A stretch of DNA of 64,000 bases, from NCBI RefSeq assembly GCF_002802875.1, contig NZ_PEBI01000001.1, positions 645,830-709,829 of the forward strand. The letters are read 5' to 3'. Each line of letters opens with the position of its first letter. The first letter of the stretch is position 1. Under the pieces are notes generated by a model. The model did no database searches, was not told the origin of the DNA, and saw nothing but the letters and a program-made list of their open reading frames with translations. The stretch is from Bifidobacterium primatium (GTDB lineage: Bacteria; Actinomycetota; Actinomycetes; Actinomycetales; Bifidobacteriaceae). Shown one piece after another: positions 1 through 8,212 of the stretch. A program made the position numbers and the translations under genes.

Positions 1-267
1 CTGCTCGCGCATTCCCCGCTGACGAAGAACCAGGCGTTCCGCGTGGGTTCGGCGCTGGGCATGCAGTTCCATCTTGAGGTGACGGCCCCGCTGTTCGAGG
101 AGTGGCTGAGCACGCCGGAGATGGTCGAGGGCATGAAGAAGTCGGAGTTGTCCAAGCTTCGAGACGATTTCGCGGAATATAATCCGCGTCTGCAGCCGTT
201 GGCCGAGTCCGTGTTCTCCGGCTTCGCGGCCCGCTGCGCATCGTACGCGAAGTCGCTGAACGGCTGA
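1..267 (+). CDS. class I glutamine amidotransferase, C-terminal end (partial)
   Basis: The frame is open from base 1, so only the last 88 residues are present. The segment Q-F-H-L-E at bases 64-78 matches the C-terminal His and Glu of the class I amidotransferase triad, and the preceding F-R-V-G-S-A-L-G-M is typical of stand-alone GMP-synthase-like amidotransferases. Such proteins hydrolyse glutamine in the cytoplasm; the nucleophile Cys lies outside the window, so the partner reaction cannot be assigned. A strong terminator lies 69 nt downstream. It is unlikely to belong to the polysaccharide loci that follow. Confidence 0.75.
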   Translation: MLAHSPLTKNQAFRVGSALGMQFHLEVTAPLFEEWLSTPEMVEGMKKSELSKLRDDFAEYNPRLQPLAESVFSGFAARCASYAKSLNG

Positions 268-604
268 ACGCCTTCAACGCAGCCAAACACCCCGTCGGGA
301 TATACCCCCATAAAGACGTTGATTTTCATCGAAATCGTCGTATATGCACCCCCGTGCATATACGACGTTTTTCTTTTGGCTGCGGTTTCCGCGTCATTGC
401 TTCGAAATACATAGGTTAGCGCTCACATCCCGGCCTTCGTTCATCGTCACCGCCCTCCACGTCGATTACCCCCGACAGCCGACATCTACCCGTAAATCAT
501 TAGACCTTACGGGGGTGTATACTGACCACTTGGTTGCACATGTGTAAGGTACTGCCGGCGGAGAGAGACAACGCCGGATCGCAGACTGTGATGAAGGGAC
601 AACA
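268..604. other. intergenic region with terminator and probable promoter
   Basis: This 337-bp gap holds the terminator of the amidotransferase gene (336-377) and probably the promoter of the surface-protein gene at 605. A TATACT box at 518-523 is a possible -10 element, but I see no good -35 at 17 bp. It sits in the string ACGGGGGTGTATACT. The short ORF on the + strand here reads through the terminator and is not credible. Confidence 0.5.
336..377 (+). terminator. rho-independent terminator
   Basis: A perfect 14-bp stem (336-349 with 354-367) encloses a CCCC loop and is followed by a T-rich tract (TTTTTCTTTT). It lies just after the amidotransferase gene. Confidence 0.9.
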
Positions 605-1387
605 ATGACCACCACGAACTCCAAGCGCTTCGCGACGCTGATCGCACTGATCGCGGCAGTCGCCGCCTTCGTCGGATTCGCCCCGGCCGCCTCCGCGGCG
701 GGCTACGGCGCCGACATCGTCATCAACGGCAACGCCGCCACCGGCACGGCGACGTTCAGCGCCAACGACATCGCCCGGTACTCCAACGCGGACGGCGTGG
801 CCTACGCCTACGTGCGCGTGGACGGCACGCTGGTCTCCGCCGTGACCCCGCAGGGCTCCACCCGCGCCGCGGCCGACGTCGAGACCAACACCGACACCCC
901 CGAATTCTCGGACGGCGCCTACTACACCGCCGACGAGGCCGCCGAGATTGCAGCAGCCCCCGCCGCCGTGCGCACCGTCGCCGACACCAGCAACGCCGCC
1001 TACTTCTACGCCGGCCAAGTCACGAAGGACGCCAACTCCATCACGTTCATCTTCAAGCTCACCCAGAAGGCCCTCTCCCAGGGCGGCGAGCTCAAGTACG
1101 ATGTGTTCCTCAGCCCCGTGAAGATCGACAACGGCGGCGCCAAGCTGACCGCCGCCCAACTTTCGCAGCTGCGCGCATCGGGCCTGTCGGGCGTGCTGTA
1201 CTCCGCCTCCGCCAACCTGCCGAAGACCGGCGAGGGCGGCACCGAGGATACGAACGCCGCCGGCACGACCGGCAAGTCCACGCTGAGCAAGACCGGCACC
1301 GTCATGCTGCCGTACATCGTGGCCATCGCGGCGATCGCCCTGGTCGCCGCCGGCGTGTTCGCCGCGCGCCGCCGCATCCAGCGCTGA
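605..1387 (+). CDS. secreted sortase-anchored surface protein
   Basis: A 260-residue protein. Residues 1-31 form a signal peptide (basic start, hydrophobic core, A-S-A-A cleavage region). The C-terminus has a sortase-type signal: L-S-K-T-G, a hydrophobic stretch of about 20 residues, then R-R-R. A canonical L-P-K-T-G lies about 25 residues upstream, so there are two candidate sorting motifs with only one membrane anchor. The middle is Ala/Thr-rich with no enzyme motif, as in small cell-wall proteins of unknown function. The ATG at 605 is preceded by GAAGGGACAAC, a usable RBS. It stands alone between terminators. Function unknown; possibly a wall-anchored adhesin or pilin-like protein. Confidence 0.75.
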   Translation: MTTTNSKRFATLIALIAAVAAFVGFAPAASAAGYGADIVINGNAATGTATFSANDIARYSNADGVAYAYVRVDGTLVSAVTPQGSTRAAADVETNTDTPEFSDGAYYTADEAAEIAAAPAAVRTVADTSNAAYFYAGQVTKDANSITFIFKLTQKALSQGGELKYDVFLSPVKIDNGGAKLTAAQLSQLRASGLSGVLYSASANLPKTGEGGTEDTNAAGTTGKSTLSKTGTVMLPYIVAIAAIALVAAGVFAARRRIQR

Positions 1388-1478
1388 TCCGCGCCGCGCA
1401 ATCGGAGCGGCCGGGCGCAATGCGATAATGTGATTCGACGTAAAATTTAAAACTCAAACAAACCTCGAGTTTGTCCAC

Positions 1479-1516
1479 ACGGAGGTGGGAGTGATACACT
1501 CTCACCTCCGTTTTTT
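1479..1516 (+). terminator. rho-independent terminator
   Basis: Stem ACGGAGGTGGGAG (1479-1491) pairs with CTCTCACCTCCGT (1499-1511), including one G-T pair, and is followed by TTTTTT. It lies between the surface-protein gene and the phosphatase gene and probably ends the former. Confidence 0.85.
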
Positions 1517-1567
1517 ATTGCACAACGCAAGACATAGTCATACACAAATCTTCCCGAGAGGAATTCC

Positions 1568-2242
1568 ATGCACGTTCTGATGGTCTGTTCCGGCAACGTC
1601 TGCCGCTCCCCCATGGCGGAGTACATGCTGCGCGATGCGCTGCGCCGCCGCGGCGTCAGCGACATCGAAGGCGAGGGCATCTCCGTCTCCAGCGCCGGAC
1701 TGCTGCGTCTGCCGCCCCGTCCGATGGACGAGACCTGCCTGAATCTGCTCGACGAAAGCTTCGACGCCGCCGATGCCGGCCGCAGCGGCATCGATGCGTC
1801 GCTGCACGAGTCCACGCCGTTCTACAACACCCCATATGCGCGCTGCGCCGGCACGAACGTGCTGGTGCTGTGCTTCGAGCATGACCACATCGACGAGGTG
1901 CTCATCGAGAACCCGTCGCTGGTGCGTTCCACGTTCCTGATCACCGAGTTCGCCGAGCTGTGTCTGGCGGCCGCCAAGCGCGGCGATTTCGACCGGCCCG
2001 CCACGTTCGGCGGCGACGGCATCGGAGACGCCGATGCCAAAGACGGCGAGTCCACGGCCATCGTGGCCGACGACGCGGCATCGCGTCTGCTCACGGTGAT
2101 GCGCAACGCCCCGTTCCTGCGCCCGGGCCTGACTCCCGCCGCAGGCATCCCCGACCCGTATCATCGGTCCCTCAACGACTATCGCAACGCCTACGACGCC
2201 ATCCGCCAATGCGTGAACGACATCGTCAGCATCCTGCCGTAA
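1568..2242 (+). CDS. low-molecular-weight protein-tyrosine phosphatase (Wzb-like)
   Basis: A 224-residue cytoplasmic phosphatase. The P-loop C-S-G-N-V-C-R-S-P (residues 7-15) matches the C-X5-R-S active site, and I-P-D-P-Y near residue 195 carries the general-acid Asp. It is longer than the usual ~150 residues; the extra length is an Asp/Ala-rich insert before the D-P loop. In polysaccharide loci this family removes phosphate from the C-terminal Tyr cluster of the BY-kinase, whose gene is on the opposite strand at 18405-19829. RBS GAGAGGA precedes the ATG at 1568. The polymerase gene downstream overlaps it. Partner assignment is inferred from context. Confidence 0.9.
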   Translation: MHVLMVCSGNVCRSPMAEYMLRDALRRRGVSDIEGEGISVSSAGLLRLPPRPMDETCLNLLDESFDAADAGRSGIDASLHESTPFYNTPYARCAGTNVLVLCFEHDHIDEVLIENPSLVRSTFLITEFAELCLAAAKRGDFDRPATFGGDGIGDADAKDGESTAIVADDAASRLLTVMRNAPFLRPGLTPAAGIPDPYHRSLNDYRNAYDAIRQCVNDIVSILP

Positions 2243-3702
2243 CGGGAGCGACGGACGGAAAGCCCCTGCTTAATCCGCCCGCACCGCCGACGATACTTAC
2301 GTCGTCGGCCGCCGGTCTTCCGGCCATCGACGATCGGCGTGACTCCCCCGCCCTGCGCGACTGGACGGACGTCATCTTCTTCGCGGGCCTCGCGCTGCTG
2401 CCGGTCGACGGCACGCGGTTCGGATTCGCGATGCCGTACTGGACGCCGATATCCCCAATGTTGTTCCTCGTATACACATTGCTCAACGTTGGGTTGCATC
2501 CGCACATCACCAGCCACACGATTCGCCGTTTCACCCCGTTCGTCGGTTTCGCTGGCCTGCTTGTCGTGATATCGATCTTCGACTGGCCGACCGTCGGCAT
2601 CCGGCCACGACAGGCCGGCGTCACGGCAGTCGCCGTCGCAACCGGCCTGAGCACGCTCCTCGCCCTCGACATCGCCCGCAACGGCAAACGGCTCAATGTC
2701 CGTACGATGGTCACAACGCTCATCGCCGCGTATTCGGCGGCGTTCGTCGTCGGCGTCATCCAGTTCGCCAATCAGCTCAACCATCTCAACATCCAGGCGA
2801 TTCACCGGTTCTTCTTCAACATCATCGAACGTCCGTATTTCGCCGTCCGACCGCAGTTCCTGTTCGCCGAACCCTCGTATATTGGCGTGCATCTGTTCGG
2901 CATCCTCATGCCCGCGTACTGGCTCACCCGTGACCGCCGTCTGCCATGGCTGATCATCGGGTTCGCGGGCGGCGCCATCGCCATGCAGTCGGGGCGACGG
3001 ATCATCATCGACACCGTCGTATGCATGGTCATCTGGTTCGTCGCCACGTTCCGGTTCCAACGCACGGGACGCGCGATCGCCGCGACGGTCGGCACCGGCG
3101 CGGCCGCGATTATGGCCGCCGTCGCCGCATTCACGCTGCAGCCGCAGCTGCGTGCCATCGCCACGCAGGGTCTGATGGGCGGCGACTTCTCCACGTCGTC
3201 GCGCACGTTCCTCACGCTCGCCCCCACGTTCGCCGGCATACACGACCCCGTGCACTGGCTGTTCGGCTTCGGCGCCGGCAATCTCGCCGACGCCATCCGT
3301 CGCGGATTCCCCTATGCCGCGGAATATTATGAGAGCCGCAGCATCGCGCTGAACTCCGAAATCCGACTGCTCGCCAATCCCCCGGCCGACACGTTCACCA
3401 TGAGTTTCTTCACCACGTTCGTCGCCGAATTCGGCCTCGTGGCGCTCGCGGCGCTGTTCGCGCTAATCGTTGGGTGGATCACGCGCAATCACGCGTGGAA
3501 CCGACGCACCGTCTGTTGGCTCATACTGCTCGCATACCTCTACTGCCAGTTCGAGGCCTACGCATTCGCCGCCTTCTGGCTGTTCGTATGGGCGGTTGGG
3601 ACTGACAACGAGTGGTCCCTTGGCACGGAGTCGCAAATTTACAACGAACATGATTCCCTGCCACAAAATCACGGCACGGAATTATTGAAATCGAAATATT
3701 GA
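2209..3702 (+). CDS. O-antigen ligase/polymerase-like membrane protein (Wzy-type)
   Basis: A polytopic membrane protein of about 497 residues with roughly ten hydrophobic segments. A long extracytoplasmic loop follows the sixth or so, as in the Wzy/WaaL/O-antigen ligase superfamily, which polymerises or ligates lipid-linked repeat units outside the membrane. The frame is open far upstream; the ATG at 2209 (34 nt inside the phosphatase gene) is the best start I found, since the next ATG (2431) would lose the first membrane segment. No strong RBS is seen. The last ~30 residues lie within the duplicated hairpin repeat at 3621, so the native C-terminus may have been replaced. It converges on the minus-strand operon. 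Confidence 0.75.
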   Translation: MRERHRQHPAVTGATDGKPLLNPPAPPTILTSSAAGLPAIDDRRDSPALRDWTDVIFFAGLALLPVDGTRFGFAMPYWTPISPMLFLVYTLLNVGLHPHITSHTIRRFTPFVGFAGLLVVISIFDWPTVGIRPRQAGVTAVAVATGLSTLLALDIARNGKRLNVRTMVTTLIAAYSAAFVVGVIQFANQLNHLNIQAIHRFFFNIIERPYFAVRPQFLFAEPSYIGVHLFGILMPAYWLTRDRRLPWLIIGFAGGAIAMQSGRRIIIDTVVCMVIWFVATFRFQRTGRAIAATVGTGAAAIMAAVAAFTLQPQLRAIATQGLMGGDFSTSSRTFLTLAPTFAGIHDPVHWLFGFGAGNLADAIRRGFPYAAEYYESRSIALNSEIRLLANPPADTFTMSFFTTFVAEFGLVALAALFALIVGWITRNHAWNRRTVCWLILLAYLYCQFEAYAFAAFWLFVWAVGTDNEWSLGTESQIYNEHDSLPQNHGTELLKSKY

Positions 3703-3714
3703 GATTCCGTACCA
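3621..3714. repeat. hairpin repeat unit, copy 1
   Basis: Contains four alternating copies of a short motif: TGGCACGGA (3621), GATTCCCTGCCA (3652), CGGCACGGAAT (3672) and GATTCCGTACCA (3703). Neighbouring copies are inverted and can fold into two hairpins. Copy 2 starts at 3797 with the same order and spacing. This copy overlaps the 3' end and stop codon of the polymerase gene. Confidence 0.7.
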
Positions 3715-4066
3715 CGACCGACCACCGATATAGGTCGATACGGACTGAAAATCGTTGAAATTGCGATACGCTTCGTGATTGTGCGACTAGACGACGTGGC
3801 ACGGAACGAAAGAATATTAAGAGCCGCGATTCCGTGCCAAAAAATCGCGCCACGGAAGACGAAATACATAGGATTCATGCATTCCGTACCACACAGCCGC
3901 ACCCAGCTGCGCCGTTTCGACATGGAACATACAAATACCAGCATCGAGATATTCCGTGACGGACCCGAACCATCATGAAGTCTTTCCACCACTTCCTAGC
4001 CCCTATAACCTCACAAACCTCACGCTAAATACCACGATTCCGCACTAGCACCGGCCAAACATCCAT
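3703..4066. other. AT-rich intergenic region between convergent genes
   Basis: About 360 bp between the convergent polymerase and acyltransferase-fragment genes. It holds hairpin repeat copy 2 (3797-3891) and two more single motif copies, ATTCCGTGAC (3951) and GATTCCGCAC (4036). No coding sequence, IS end or clear T-tract terminator was found. By eye it is richer in A and T than the flanking genes. Confidence 0.6.
3797..3891. repeat. hairpin repeat unit, copy 2
   Basis: TGGCACGGA (3797), GATTCCGTGCCA (3828), GCCACGGAA (3849) and ATTCCGTACCA (3881) repeat the order of copy 1, offset by 176-177 bp at every motif. The first pair gives a perfect 9-bp stem. It lies outside any gene. Confidence 0.7.
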
Positions 4067-4609
4067 CTAGGACGCTTTCCTTCCCAGAACGCACGGCAAC
4101 CAACGGTTCATGATTTCAGCGCAGGGCGTGCAGATGACAAGATTGATGAGTATCGCACCAAAACAACATGCCAGCCTTACGGAGATATCAGACGACGTCG
4201 TATCCAGACTAACCAGCCCAAGCAACCAGGGAATCAGCACCGGATAGATTGACGCATTCGCACAGTAAAACACCAATGTATTGCGTCCCCAATATGAAAG
4301 CACACCGCCCAGCGCATGGTCCACAGCCGGCACATCCGCAATCAGACGGCATAATGCCAGCACCATCCATACGCCAGCGACGGCACCAACAACAAAGCAC
4401 ACCGGATTGCCCAGATCGTTCATATACGGATTCACCGAACCGTGGAACACATGACCGTTCACCCACACAGAGGCAATCAGCAACGCTACGGCCGGCAGAA
4501 TGGTCCATGCCGATAACGCCCGACGCAGTATTCGCATATATTGACATTCTCCATTCAGCCTAGAATATTCAGATGGAAAGCGAGTCACGTCATGCCGCTT
4601 CAGCAGCAC
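4067..4609 (-). CDS. acyltransferase-3-like protein, C-terminal fragment only
   Basis: A 180-residue membrane protein with four or five hydrophobic segments. The stretch L-S-Y-W-G-R-N-T-L-V-F-Y and the closing helix followed by a basic tail resemble the C-terminal third of acyltransferase family 3 (OafA/WecH-type O-acetylases). The N-terminal half, with the catalytic His/Arg region, is missing, so it is probably not active alone. It overlaps the 3' end of the complete acyltransferase by 20 nt; an internal ATG at 4537 is an alternative start. It is the last gene of the minus-strand operon. Likely a remnant of a second acyltransferase left by deletion. Confidence 0.55.
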   Translation of the reverse strand: MLLKRHDVTRFPSEYSRLNGECQYMRILRRALSAWTILPAVALLIASVWVNGHVFHGSVNPYMNDLGNPVCFVVGAVAGVWMVLALCRLIADVPAVDHALGGVLSYWGRNTLVFYCANASIYPVLIPWLLGLVSLDTTSSDISVRLACCFGAILINLVICTPCAEIMNRWLPCVLGRKAS

Positions 4610-5711
4610 GTAAACGTAATTTCAGTAGCCGTTGAAGCGGTTTGACGATTGCATTGTCGTAGATGTACGCGCACATCGTCAGAAGCACGAACAATCCCGC
4701 CACCACAACAAGCATCAGGCCGATGATTCCGAATACGGAATGCGGCTGCGGCAACAGATTGGTCAGCATCGGCCACAGATTGGGCCTGACATACGGGTTT
4801 TCATGAATCAGATAAACGCCAAACACACTGCCGCTGATTGGCATGACATAACGGGAAGCTTTATCCGAGGTAATGGCTGGGGCCTTCATCACGGCAACGA
4901 ATACCATGACCGCGGCAATAAGCTCCACCGCTGGAACAACACCGAATACGCTGCGACTATCCGACCTCAACCAGCTCCAGAATCCGAATCGCAATGCCAC
5001 ATAGATGAACAGGACAAGCATCAGGTATGCGGTCACCACAGATGCCAGAGCAGTCCACCAGTTGACAAATCCATACAATCGGCTGCTTTCACCGTACAAC
5101 CGCAGCCATCCGCCAATCAGATATCCTGTGATGGCATATACCCATGTCGTCCAGAACAAAGACGCCAAGGAGACAAGCGGCATGAGACTCACGAACATCA
5201 GTATCATGACGAGCCGCAACGATGACCGCCGGGATGCATGATGAAGGACAATATTCAGGTACGGCGACACAACCATCATCAGTACATAGGCCGTGATGAA
5301 CCAGTACGTTCCGTTGAACACCGGCAATATGGATACATACAGGGTCCGGAACAGTTCAGATGGAGCAAATATCGCACTGATCCCGGCCGTCGGATGCACC
5401 ATCAACATACACGCCTGCGCCACGAGTGCGCCGGCCGTGTAGAGAAAGGTCTGCACGATGACCGATACGGGCTTACGGATGTGGAACCTCTTATCGACCT
5501 GAAAATATCCGGACAGCAGAAAAAACAGGCACACGCCGATCTGACCGGCGCAATGATTCCAGGCCCACGCGCAAGCCCGTGAAAACAGACTCCCCTCGTC
5601 CTGAAGATTCCATCCCATATTGGCGACAACATGACAGCTGACAATCAGAAGCATGGCGACAATACGAAGAATCTCAAAACGCAGGTCCCTTCTGCGCTCG
5701 CTCTTACTCAC
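4590..5711 (-). CDS. acyltransferase family 3, membrane O-acyltransferase
   Basis: A 373-residue protein with about ten membrane segments. The N-terminal L-R-F-E-I-L-R-I-V-A-M-L-L-I-V-S-C-H has the Arg and His expected in family 3 acyltransferases, and F-F-L-L-S-G-Y-F and G-V-Y-L-I-H-E-N are further family landmarks. Members move acetyl or succinyl groups onto polysaccharide sugars at the membrane. The GTG at 5711 overlaps the stop of the upstream gene as GTGA and has GGAG 7 nt upstream, so I prefer it to the GTG at 5741. It is translationally coupled to the GT14 gene and probably modifies the exopolysaccharide built by this operon. Confidence 0.85.
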   Translation of the reverse strand: MSKSERRRDLRFEILRIVAMLLIVSCHVVANMGWNLQDEGSLFSRACAWAWNHCAGQIGVCLFFLLSGYFQVDKRFHIRKPVSVIVQTFLYTAGALVAQACMLMVHPTAGISAIFAPSELFRTLYVSILPVFNGTYWFITAYVLMMVVSPYLNIVLHHASRRSSLRLVMILMFVSLMPLVSLASLFWTTWVYAITGYLIGGWLRLYGESSRLYGFVNWWTALASVVTAYLMLVLFIYVALRFGFWSWLRSDSRSVFGVVPAVELIAAVMVFVAVMKAPAITSDKASRYVMPISGSVFGVYLIHENPYVRPNLWPMLTNLLPQPHSVFGIIGLMLVVVAGLFVLLTMCAYIYDNAIVKPLQRLLKLRLRAAEAA

Positions 5712-6604
5712 TGACCGGCTCCATCCATGTCGTATCCGCACATATGCAGGAATTCCTTCGAAATGCCGGAATCAATCTTCCGCGCAAAGAAGCAACCGGA
5801 TTCCATCGCCTTGGAATAATCAGACTCATCCAAATACGCCGGCAAGCTGCCGTTACGCTTATGCCAGTCCATATACCGCAGATTGTCGGAGACTATGTTG
5901 CCTGCGTATGGGGAGTTGACAAGCACGGTCTGGAAAAGAAACTCCTCGGGAATCTGTGCCTGGTAGAGATCGCGCATGAACCGAGGATGCCCATCAACGA
6001 AATCGATCACATACTGCGAAGCCTCCACCGGCAGCGACATCCATACCAGTCCCTGGGCCAGATTCCTTTCTCCGCCGAAGTTGTCATTCGCAAGATGGAG
6101 CGTCTTCTGCAGAGCGATATCGACATTGCGCAGCGCATGTACGACCTTGTTCCAGTAGTCGTACCGCCACAGACGGTTCTTCCATTGGTACATGGCCCGC
6201 TGATGCGGTTCCATCTCCTCGATAGTGCGGCAATCCATGTAGATGTGCCGGTTACCGCTGAAGAACTCCTCGAATTCCTCATCGGAACGGATAGGGATGT
6301 CCTGACCGGAAATGAGATGAATATACCCTTCGGCTTCCGTATGCTCAATGGCCTTGCGTGTCAGTCCCAGCAAGGACAGCAGGTGCTTGTAGCTCCCCCA
6401 GGAAATGGCGTACCGCTTTTCGGCGTAGACATTGGGCAATTCATTAAACCGTGCCACATCCTCGTCTCTGATCATCGAAGATGATGCGTCAATATGCAGA
6501 AAGACATTATTCCGCGCTTGCAGGCGTCCGATAAGTCGCTCGAGATTTTCCAGGTCCTTGTAGGCGGTGATGACAAACGAGTGCCACGTATGGCGAGAAA
6601 TCAT
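5708..6604 (-). CDS. GT14 family beta-1,6-N-acetylglucosaminyltransferase-like protein
   Basis: A 298-residue soluble glycosyltransferase. Landmarks of the GT14 branching-enzyme (core-2/I) fold are H-I-D-A-S-S near residue 37, S-W-G-S-Y near 69, Y-I-H-L-I-S-G-Q-D-I-P-I near 94, G-L-V-W-M-S-L-P near 185 and P-E-E-F-L-F-Q-T near 218. Bacterial members add a sugar branch during capsule or exopolysaccharide assembly on the cytoplasmic face; donor and linkage cannot be read from sequence. RBS AAAGGA lies 7 nt before the ATG. It sits 77 nt after the flippase gene and overlaps the acyltransferase gene by 4 nt. Confidence 0.85.
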   Translation of the reverse strand: MISRHTWHSFVITAYKDLENLERLIGRLQARNNVFLHIDASSSMIRDEDVARFNELPNVYAEKRYAISWGSYKHLLSLLGLTRKAIEHTEAEGYIHLISGQDIPIRSDEEFEEFFSGNRHIYMDCRTIEEMEPHQRAMYQWKNRLWRYDYWNKVVHALRNVDIALQKTLHLANDNFGGERNLAQGLVWMSLPVEASQYVIDFVDGHPRFMRDLYQAQIPEEFLFQTVLVNSPYAGNIVSDNLRYMDWHKRNGSLPAYLDESDYSKAMESGCFFARKIDSGISKEFLHMCGYDMDGAGQ

Positions 6605-6681
6605 TACTAATCCTTTATCTGTATTCGTGAGGACTGGTGTTCATAATGGGGACCGCATCACGTCATATATGTGGGAAGCGG

Positions 6682-8202
6682 TTACCGTCTTCCTCTGGCC
6701 AGTATTCCGAGCAGGCGCGTCCTCTCCTGCCCATCAAGTGCGACCACACCGCAAAGAAGCAGGGAGGCCACACTGCACGCGATGCCGGCGACGAAGAATC
6801 CACCCCATCCATGGAATGCGATGAACTCGCGATATCCCCAGCAAATCGCAATGATGGGAACGATACACAGCATGCCGCGCACGATGGGTCTGAACATCGA
6901 TTGCCACGAATATCCCAGGCACTTCGCGGCATACCAGGGAATGAACAGGAAGTTCTTCAACGAGTCAAGGACTCCCTGCACCAGGATTATGGCCCATATT
7001 CCCAGATTCGTCCAGACCAGCAGCGGTATGACCAACACGATATTGGCAATGCCGCATATCAGAAAGGCAACAGCAGGAACCCGAAGCTTATTGGTGATGA
7101 TGAACGCGTTATTCAGCACCATGCTGCTGCAGGAAAACAGCGTCGGAATGAGAATCATCACCGACATGGCCTGCAAGTGCGCGGAATCCTGGGTCGGAAC
7201 CCAAAGGTCATAGAATCGGTCGCCGAATACCAGGAAGAATCCGACCGGCAGGGCATAGGCCGCCGCCGACATCTTCAGCGAGGACAGTAGGAAGCGCCGG
7301 AAATCGTCATGCTGTTCCTTGGCATAGTACTGCATCAGCTGCGGCGCGAACACGCTGACCAAGGTCCCCGCCATGGAAAGCAATACCGTGGGCACGGTCT
7401 TTGCCAAGGAGAATTCACCACCGATTTTCGGTCCCAGGAAAACATTGGCGAGATACAGCCCCAGAGCGACAAGCAGCGTGTAGCTCAGGGAGTCCACCGA
7501 ATTCCAGAACCCGGATGTCAGCAGCTCCCGCACCGATTTCATGCTGAATCGCCCGGATCGTATGCGCAGCTCGGGGGTCAGCTTCCGCGTATAGTACACG
7601 TTCGCCGCGTTGGTGTATATGGCCACGATGAGCATGGTGGCCGTCAGATAGTAGATCTTCGGCTGCAGCACGGCGAACAGAGCGATAAGCACGACCGCCC
7701 GCAGCATGTTGCTTTCGATGTTGCGGACCGAGCTTTTCTCCAACCTGTTCTTCACGTAGTACACGCATCCATATACCGATAGCATCAGCGACAGTTCGGA
7801 GCTCAGCATCGAGAAGAAGAAGGCAAGACGAACGTCTTGAATCAGCTCCCCCGGAACCTGCATGATCCACTGCGGGAACAGGGAGAACAGGAACCCAGGA
7901 ACGGCCAGAATACCGGCGATTACCAGGTTGGCGATGAGCACCGACCGGAAATACGTATTCGCCTTGTCGAGATCGCCTCGATTGTATTCGAGGGCGATGT
8001 ACCTGCTCGCCATGGAATTCAACGCGGCGGTGAGTATGCCCGTGTATCCGATGATGGTGTTGATCAGTGGGATGAACCCGTATGCGGTCGCACCCAGCGT
8101 ACGCACGATGTAAGGCGTCAGCAGAAAGCTGACGCCAAGCTGCACCATGACCGATACGGCCGTGGCGGTCATATTGACCGCCAGCCGCTTCTTTTCGCCC
8201 AT
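6682..8202 (-). CDS. oligosaccharide flippase, Wzx-type (MOP superfamily)
   Basis: A 506-residue integral membrane protein with about 12-14 hydrophobic segments. The N-terminus (basic residues, then a long hydrophobic pair with L-L-T-P-Y-I-V-R-T-L-G) is typical of MATE-like polysaccharide flippases, which move undecaprenyl-linked repeat units across the membrane. I start at the ATG at 8202, 10 nt after the upstream stop; the open frame extends to 8295 but that part lies inside the preceding gene and lacks membrane character. It works with the Wzy-like proteins at 14131 and/or 2209. Confidence 0.88.
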   Translation of the reverse strand: MGEKKRLAVNMTATAVSVMVQLGVSFLLTPYIVRTLGATAYGFIPLINTIIGYTGILTAALNSMASRYIALEYNRGDLDKANTYFRSVLIANLVIAGILAVPGFLFSLFPQWIMQVPGELIQDVRLAFFFSMLSSELSLMLSVYGCVYYVKNRLEKSSVRNIESNMLRAVVLIALFAVLQPKIYYLTATMLIVAIYTNAANVYYTRKLTPELRIRSGRFSMKSVRELLTSGFWNSVDSLSYTLLVALGLYLANVFLGPKIGGEFSLAKTVPTVLLSMAGTLVSVFAPQLMQYYAKEQHDDFRRFLLSSLKMSAAAYALPVGFFLVFGDRFYDLWVPTQDSAHLQAMSVMILIPTLFSCSSMVLNNAFIITNKLRVPAVAFLICGIANIVLVIPLLVWTNLGIWAIILVQGVLDSLKNFLFIPWYAAKCLGYSWQSMFRPIVRGMLCIVPIIAICWGYREFIAFHGWGGFFVAGIACSVASLLLCGVVALDGQERTRLLGILARGRR

Positions 8203-8212
8203 TATTCGACCG

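Noticed and set aside
344-547. 67-codon ORF before the surface-protein gene
   Set aside because: It begins inside a strong terminator and overlaps the probable promoter.
2191-3255. Long minus-strand ORF opposite the Wzy-like gene
   Set aside because: Arg/Asp-rich antisense shadow of a high-GC gene; the same applies to most other long opposite-strand ORFs in this window.
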